Source: Microcaldota archaeon
GTDB taxonomy: Archaea > Micrarchaeota > Micrarchaeia > Anstonellales > Anstonellaceae
DNA: 36,130 nt
Reading direction: 5' to 3'
Assembly (NCBI GenBank): GCA_018304295.1
Contig: JAGVWK010000015.1
Coordinates: 1-36,130, forward strand
The position numbers and the translations under genes are program-made. Positions 32,008 through 36,130 of this stretch are shown here, one piece after another. Every line of letters begins with the position of its first letter. Position 1 is the first letter of the stretch. The notes under the pieces were generated by a model, which was not told the origin of the DNA, ran no database searches, and saw nothing but the letters and a program-made list of their open reading frames with translations.

Positions 32008-32029
32008 TTCGAACCCTCGGCTTTCTGAT

Positions 32030-32060
32030 TTCTTGGCAACATCCGCTATCGGATGCGAGT
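32030..32060 (-). other. tRNA-Lys intron 1 (31 nt, position 37/38)
   Basis: The intron forms a hairpin CATCCG-ATAG-CGGATG. The flanking bulge-helix-bulge is relaxed: the central CTTT pairs only partly with CAAG, flanked by bulges TAA and AAA. Confidence 0.85.
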
Positions 32061-32099
32061 TAAAAGTCAGACACTCTGGCCAAGCTGAGTTATGGGCCC

Positions 32100-32222
32100 A
32101 CTGAAGAGTATTAGGTGGGAATGGTATATAAATAGTTAGCGGAAAAACCGCGAATAAAGGCAGCATGCGGCAGTTCGCGCCCTGCAATGGGAAGGCTTTA
32201 AAATTTCCCGCCTGTTTGCACT
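32100..32222. promoter_or_regulatory. Divergent promoter region, tRNA-Lys and PEP synthase
   Basis: Leftward, TATATAAATA at 32125-32134 serves tRNA-Lys. Rightward, CTTTAAAAT at 32196-32204 lies about 23 bp before the ATG at 32223. No repeats are seen between them. Confidence 0.6.
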
Positions 32223-34676
32223 ATGGTGGGGCTCATGAAAAATATCATGTGGTTTGGCGAAATTTCAAAATCCAATTTGGCGGAAGTGGGCGGCAAGGGC
32301 GCGAACCTTGGCGAAATGGCGCGCAACAGCTTCCCCATACCTGACGGATTTGTCGTAACTGCAGGCGCGTATTTCTATTTTCTTGAGCACAATAAAATGG
32401 CTCCCTTTTTGCGCGAGATGCTGGATGGCTTGGATGTTGAGAATTCCGACGCGCTAAACAAGATTTCCGAGCGCATAAAAAACAAGGTGCTTAGCGGGGA
32501 GATACCTGCCGACCTCAAAAACGAGATAGTGGGCGCGTATAGGAAAATGAAAAATGGGCAGCAGCCCTATGTTGCGGTGCGCTCATCCGCAACAGCAGAG
32601 GATTTGCCGGAAGCCAGCTTTGCAGGACAGCAGGCGACTTTTCTTAACGTGCAGGGCGCAATGGAGGTTGCGCAGGCGGTAAAGGAATGCTGGGCGTCGC
32701 TTTTTGAGGCGCGCGCAATATACTATCGGGTGTCAAACAAATTTGAGCACATGAAAGTGGGATTGGCGGCAGTTGTGCAGGAAATGGTGCAGTCTGAAAA
32801 GGCGGGCGTGATATTCACAGTTGAGCCTGTTACGAAAAACAGGGGGCTTGTTTCAATAGAGGCGGCGTACGGGCTTGGGGAGATAGTCGTTTCAGGCGCG
32901 GTAACGCCAGATGCGTACATGGTGGACAAGAAAACCCTGCAAATACAAAACAAGGAAATAGCAAAGCAGACGTGGATGATAACAAAGGTGAACGACCAGA
33001 ATGTGCATGCCAACGTGCCCGAAGCACAGCAGGAAAAGCAAAAGCTCACGGATTCGGAGATAATAGGGCTTGCAAAAATAGCAATTGACATTGAGCGGCA
33101 CTATGGAAAGCCGCAGGATTTGGAGTATGCGGTTGCGGAAGGGAAGCTTTACATCGTGCAAAGCCGCCCGATTACGACACTTGGGGGTTCCGGGGAGGCA
33201 GGGGTTATTTCGGGCATGCAGGCGGCAGCGGACGCAGGCAGTGCAGCCGGCGCGGTCGCCCAAAATAACGCCGATGCCGCAGCGGCATCTTTTGGGAATA
33301 CGGCAGGCACAGGGGGTGCATCCATGATAAAAGCTTCTGATGCTAAAATAATTGCAAAGGGGCAGGGCGCCTCGCCCGGAGTCGGAAGGGGGCCTGTGAA
33401 AATAATACTTGACCCAAAGGAAATAAACAAGATGCAAAAAGGGGACGTGCTTGTAACGGACATGACAACGCCGGACTTTGTGCCTGCGATGAAAAAGGCT
33501 GCCGCAATCGTTACCAATGCAGGGGGAAGGACGTGCCATGCGGCAATAGTTTCGCGCGAGCTTGGGGTTCCGTGCATTGTTGGAAGCAAGAATGGCACTG
33601 AAGTGCTAAAAGAGGGGCAAGTGGTTACAGTGGATGCGGTGCACGGAAACGTTTTTGACGGGCTTGTTGATTTGGGCGACGTTGGAAAAGCAGAGGACAA
33701 GGTTTCCGCAGTGCAGGTTGCAGCGCCTATCACGGGAACGAAGATTTACACGAATTTGGCGGAAGTTGAGCTTGCGGACAAGGTTGCAAGGCAGCCCTGC
33801 GACGGGGTCGGGCTTTTGCGCGCTGAATTCATGATTGCGGACATTGGGGTGCACCCTCGCAAAATAATAAAGGAGGGAAGGCAGCAGGAGTTCATAGACA
33901 AGCTTGCGGACAAGTTGCGCACTTTTGCATCCGCCTTCTACCCCCGCCCGGTCGTGTATCGTGCAACTGACTTTAAGACAAATGAATACCGCAACCTTGA
34001 TGGGGGGGCGGAATACGAGCCGCAGGAGGCAAACCCCATGATGGGCTACCGCGGATGCGCGCGCTACATTGCGGAGCCTGACATATTCAAGCTTGAGCTG
34101 GAGGCAATAAAGAAAGTGAGGGACGAGTGGGGCATGAAGAATTTATGGCTCATGATTCCCTTTGTGCGCAGGATTGGGGAGATAAGGGCGGTAAAGGACA
34201 TATTAAAGAGCGTTGGGATACACCGCACGCGGGATTTCCGCCTTTGGATAATGGTGGAAGTGCCCTCTACGGTATTCCTTATTGATGATTTCTGCAAAGA
34301 GGGGATTGACGGGGTGTCCATTGGAAGCAACGACCTTACGCAGCTCATACTTGGCATTGACAGGGACAACTCAACCCTTGCCGACGGGTTTGACGAGCGC
34401 AATGCGGCAGTGTTAAAGGCGATAGAGCAGGTTGTGAAAACATGCAAGAAAAACGGGGTTACGTGCTCAATATGCGGGCAAGGCCCTTCGGTATACCCTG
34501 ATTTTGCAGAAAGGCTCATTGATTTTGGGATTACGAGCATGTCGGTTAACCCTGATGCGATTGAGCGCACACGCAGGATTGTCGCGTCCGCAGAGCAGAA
34601 AGTGCTCCTAAAAAGGCTTGAAAAGCTCACCGAGGCGGTGGAGGGGCACACGCACTCTGTTGGAAGCGATGATTAG
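32223..34676 (+). CDS. ppsA: Phosphoenolpyruvate synthase
   Basis: An 817-residue PEP synthase, which makes PEP from pyruvate and ATP (releasing AMP and phosphate) for gluconeogenesis. The N-terminal ATP-grasp-like domain has VGGKGANLGEM (22-32) and VAVRSSATAEDLPEASFAGQ (117-136). The phosphohistidine domain has GGRTCHAAIVSRELG with His439. The C-terminal TIM barrel holds the PEP/pyruvate site (GVGLLRAEFM, SIGSNDLTQLILGIDRD, SICGQGPS with the catalytic Cys). An Ala/Gly-rich linker at about 321-368 is longer than usual and low-complexity. An alternative ATG at 32235 (MKNIMWFGE) has GGTGGGG just before it and may be the true start. In archaea the enzyme can also run toward pyruvate. Confidence 0.96.
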   Translation: MVGLMKNIMWFGEISKSNLAEVGGKGANLGEMARNSFPIPDGFVVTAGAYFYFLEHNKMAPFLREMLDGLDVENSDALNKISERIKNKVLSGEIPADLKNEIVGAYRKMKNGQQPYVAVRSSATAEDLPEASFAGQQATFLNVQGAMEVAQAVKECWASLFEARAIYYRVSNKFEHMKVGLAAVVQEMVQSEKAGVIFTVEPVTKNRGLVSIEAAYGLGEIVVSGAVTPDAYMVDKKTLQIQNKEIAKQTWMITKVNDQNVHANVPEAQQEKQKLTDSEIIGLAKIAIDIERHYGKPQDLEYAVAEGKLYIVQSRPITTLGGSGEAGVISGMQAAADAGSAAGAVAQNNADAAAASFGNTAGTGGASMIKASDAKIIAKGQGASPGVGRGPVKIILDPKEINKMQKGDVLVTDMTTPDFVPAMKKAAAIVTNAGGRTCHAAIVSRELGVPCIVGSKNGTEVLKEGQVVTVDAVHGNVFDGLVDLGDVGKAEDKVSAVQVAAPITGTKIYTNLAEVELADKVARQPCDGVGLLRAEFMIADIGVHPRKIIKEGRQQEFIDKLADKLRTFASAFYPRPVVYRATDFKTNEYRNLDGGAEYEPQEANPMMGYRGCARYIAEPDIFKLELEAIKKVRDEWGMKNLWLMIPFVRRIGEIRAVKDILKSVGIHRTRDFRLWIMVEVPSTVFLIDDFCKEGIDGVSIGSNDLTQLILGIDRDNSTLADGFDERNAAVLKAIEQVVKTCKKNGVTCSICGQGPSVYPDFAERLIDFGITSMSVNPDAIERTRRIVASAEQKVLLKRLEKLTEAVEGHTHSVGSDD

Positions 34677-34768
34677 CGCAGGCAAACCCTGCTTTTTGAG
34701 CCCAACGCTGCGCACTGGCGCAAGGGCGGGCTTTTATTCTTTGTTTTTCATAATTCCCAGTGGTCATC

Positions 34769-35719
34769 ATGAGGATAATACTACAGTTTCCAGAAGGGCT
34801 TAAGCAAAAGGCAGCACAATACGTGCAGCAGTACGAAAAAGAGGGGCACGAGGTGTTTGTTGCCTCCGCGCCCTGCTACGGGGCGTGCGACCTGTGCATG
34901 GACGAGGCGCGCGCGATAGGAGCAAAAAAGATAGTGCACGTGGGGCACGCGGAATTCATGAAAATGGACGTTAAGGGGCTGGAAATAGAGTACATTCCTT
35001 ATTTTGACGAGCTGCCTGAGGAAATTTTGCAGAATGCTGTGCAAAAGGCGCTTGGGATGCTTAAAGGATATGAAAAAATCGCGCTTGTAACGACCGTGCA
35101 GCACATTAAGCAAATGAATGAGGTGCGAAAGCTGCTTGAGGATGCGGGCAAAAAAATTCTCATGGAACAGGGAGGCAAGCACGTAAGGCATGCGGGACAG
35201 ATTCTCGGGTGCGATTCCATTGCTGCCTCAAAGGCTGCCTCAGGTGCGGATTGCGTGCTTTATTTTGGTGGAGGGCAGTTCCACCCGCTGGGGATACGCG
35301 CAGTGAAGCCCGTGCTTGTTGCAGACCCTTACCTTGGGAAGGCATACTGGATTACGGAAGATATAGAAAAGCTTGAGAAAAAAAGAAAGGGGGCAATACT
35401 CGCATCCGCGCATGCAAAAAGCTTTGGGATAATAGTGAGCACGAAAAACGGGCAGTTTAATTTGCATGGGGCAATGCTTGCGAAAAAAGAGCTTGTGAAG
35501 CGCGGGAAAAAGGCAATGTTGCTTGTGTCCAATGAGATATTCCCACTTGCGCTTGAGGATTTCAACATTTTTGACGCGTATGTTTCAACCGCATGCCCGC
35601 GCATAGGGGATGACCATTCACTCTATAAGAAGCCCATAATAGATTTTGGGGATTTTGGGAGAATGCTGGAACTTATGGATGCGGTGGACGGAAGGAGAAG
35701 TGCTGGAAAGGCGTTATAA
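34769..35719 (+). CDS. dph2: Diphthamide synthesis protein Dph2
   Basis: A 316-residue radical-SAM-type enzyme of the non-classical Dph2 family. It uses a 4Fe-4S cluster to transfer the 3-amino-3-carboxypropyl group of SAM to a histidine of elongation factor 2, the first step of diphthamide formation. The three cluster cysteines come from three separate regions: CYGACDLC (36-43), ILGCDS (Cys148) and STACPRIGDD (Cys274). Archaeal Dph2 works as a homodimer. The start is ATG 34769; an in-frame GTG lies at 34760. A weak TATA-like CTTTTATTC at about 34729-34737 precedes it. Confidence 0.95.
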   Translation: MRIILQFPEGLKQKAAQYVQQYEKEGHEVFVASAPCYGACDLCMDEARAIGAKKIVHVGHAEFMKMDVKGLEIEYIPYFDELPEEILQNAVQKALGMLKGYEKIALVTTVQHIKQMNEVRKLLEDAGKKILMEQGGKHVRHAGQILGCDSIAASKAASGADCVLYFGGGQFHPLGIRAVKPVLVADPYLGKAYWITEDIEKLEKKRKGAILASAHAKSFGIIVSTKNGQFNLHGAMLAKKELVKRGKKAMLLVSNEIFPLALEDFNIFDAYVSTACPRIGDDHSLYKKPIIDFGDFGRMLELMDAVDGRRSAGKAL

Positions 35720-35760
35720 ATAGCTTTTTATAGTTTCAAAGAGTAGCAAATTGGGTAGGA
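35720..35760 (+). promoter_or_regulatory. Promoter of the terminal gene
   Basis: Two AT elements, GTTATAAATAG (35713-35723) and TTTTTATAGTTT (35725-35736), precede the ATG at 35761. The second is about 28-30 bp upstream and fits a leaderless start. Confidence 0.5.
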
Positions 35761-36130
35761 ATGGCATCTGATTTTAATGAGAATAGTGCAGGTTTGCCCA
35801 AGCTCAATGGCAGGGCTGCGCGCCAGATGCATGCACGAAGAAGTGCAAGGGTATTTTTTAGAAATGGAGTGCATGTTTCAACGATTGCAGCCTTGCTTTT
35901 GGCTGCACCTGAAAAAAGCATGGAAATGGAAATTTTGAAAAAGAATCAGAATACTGAAGAAGTGCAGGATAAGCCTGCAGCTATTTTTGACAGAATAGAG
36001 CACATCCGCGAACTGGCAGAAATTTCGGATGAGTATGTTGCGAACCAAGATTCGCTTATGAACTGGGCTAAACTAGTGCAACAGAAAGACCCAGAGGCGC
36101 TTGAACTGATGGAATTTTGGTCGCAGTGGG
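35761..36130 (+). CDS. Hypothetical protein, 3'-truncated by the window end
   Basis: At least 123 residues, open to the last base. It begins MASDFNENSAGLPKLNGRAA, then a basic stretch (RQMHARRSARVFFRNG) and a short hydrophobic run (VSTIAALLLAA), followed by charged helix. No family is recognised. The N-terminus MAS(D/N)F with a polar, leaderless start resembles that of the 838-residue orphan (MASNFRNRIG), though this may be chance. Confidence 0.65.
   Translation, partial: MASDFNENSAGLPKLNGRAARQMHARRSARVFFRNGVHVSTIAALLLAAPEKSMEMEILKKNQNTEEVQDKPAAIFDRIEHIRELAEISDEYVANQDSLMNWAKLVQQKDPEALELMEFWSQW

Larger units (their letters stand above)
31904..32099 (-). tRNA. tRNA-Lys (anticodon UUU) with two introns, one in the T loop
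   Basis: On the minus strand exon 1 is 32099-32061, exon 2 32029-32008 and exon 3 31917-31904, giving a 75-nt tRNA. Stems: acceptor GGGCCCA/TGGGCCC, D ACTC/GAGT, anticodon TCTGA/TCAGA around loop CTTTTAA, T stem GAGGG/CCCTC around TTCGAAT; all pair perfectly. Intron 1 (31 nt) is at the canonical 37/38 site. Intron 2 (about 90 nt) interrupts the T loop near 59/60; its exact borders are ambiguous by a few A residues. Without removing it no T arm can form. CCA is not encoded. A TATA box (TATATAAATA, 32125-32134) lies about 30 bp before the 5' end. Confidence 0.92.

Overview
The window reads as a gene-dense stretch of an archaeal chromosome. It carries archaeal-only or archaeal-type genes: uL16/L10e, a proteasome beta subunit, the KH/beta-CASP termination nuclease aCPSF1 (FttA), fibrillarin-like FlpA, Dph2, class I lysyl-tRNA synthetase, and two tRNA genes with bulge-helix-bulge introns. 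Many genes have a TATA box about 25-30 bp before the start codon, as in leaderless archaeal transcripts. Mixed in are genes of bacterial origin (gyrA, a grpE-dnaK-dnaJ operon, a PrxQ peroxiredoxin) and several large proteins I cannot place in any family. That mixture fits a small-genome DPANN-type archaeon such as Micrarchaeota or Diapherotrites. The lineage is an inference; no rRNA is present to settle it.

Layout. 1-2372: 3' part of gyrA, entering through the C-terminal end of an intein; its C-terminal propeller contains a perfect 65-bp inverted repeat. 2369-6211: copper cassette of a broken CopA ATPase facing a PadR/TRASH-like regulator, a CopZ-like chaperone and an HMA-fused Met/Gly-rich membrane protein. 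6299-7959 (minus): lipoprotein, hexapeptide acyltransferase and DUF1405 membrane protein. 8155-12376: winged-helix regulator-grpE-dnaK-dnaJ operon with an operator-like promoter. 12373-14866: small membrane protein, PrxQ peroxiredoxin behind an IS200/IS605-like hairpin element, HAD phosphatase and a thioredoxin-like protein. 14876-17544: lysS and a MidA-like methyltransferase. 17553-18728 (minus): AAA ATPase preceded by four copies of a 23-bp repeat. 19081-22547: L10e, a 768-aa winged-helix/coiled-coil/basic-tail protein and a 208-aa unknown, apparently one operon. 22770-25396: proteasome beta and FttA. 25425-27325 (minus): frameshifted surface protein and DUF2085 protein. 27416-32099: tRNA-Arg(CCU) with a 125-nt intron, a 15-bp-period repeat, a stand-alone asparagine-synthase-like protein, an 838-aa orphan, flpA, and tRNA-Lys(UUU) with two introns, one of them in the T loop. 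32223-36130: PEP synthase, Dph2 and a truncated unknown gene.

The genes group into copper handling, chaperones with redox defence, translation with RNA processing, and protein turnover with transcription termination. The most unusual items are the tRNA-Lys T-loop intron, the gyrA fold-back repeat, the HMA-Met/Gly membrane protein, the repeat array in front of the AAA ATPase, the L10e leader, and the long coiled-coil protein co-transcribed with L10e. Three genes (gyrA, copA, the surface protein) carry indels or rearrangements, so either local assembly error or real decay must be considered. No CRISPR array, rRNA gene or intact transposase was seen.
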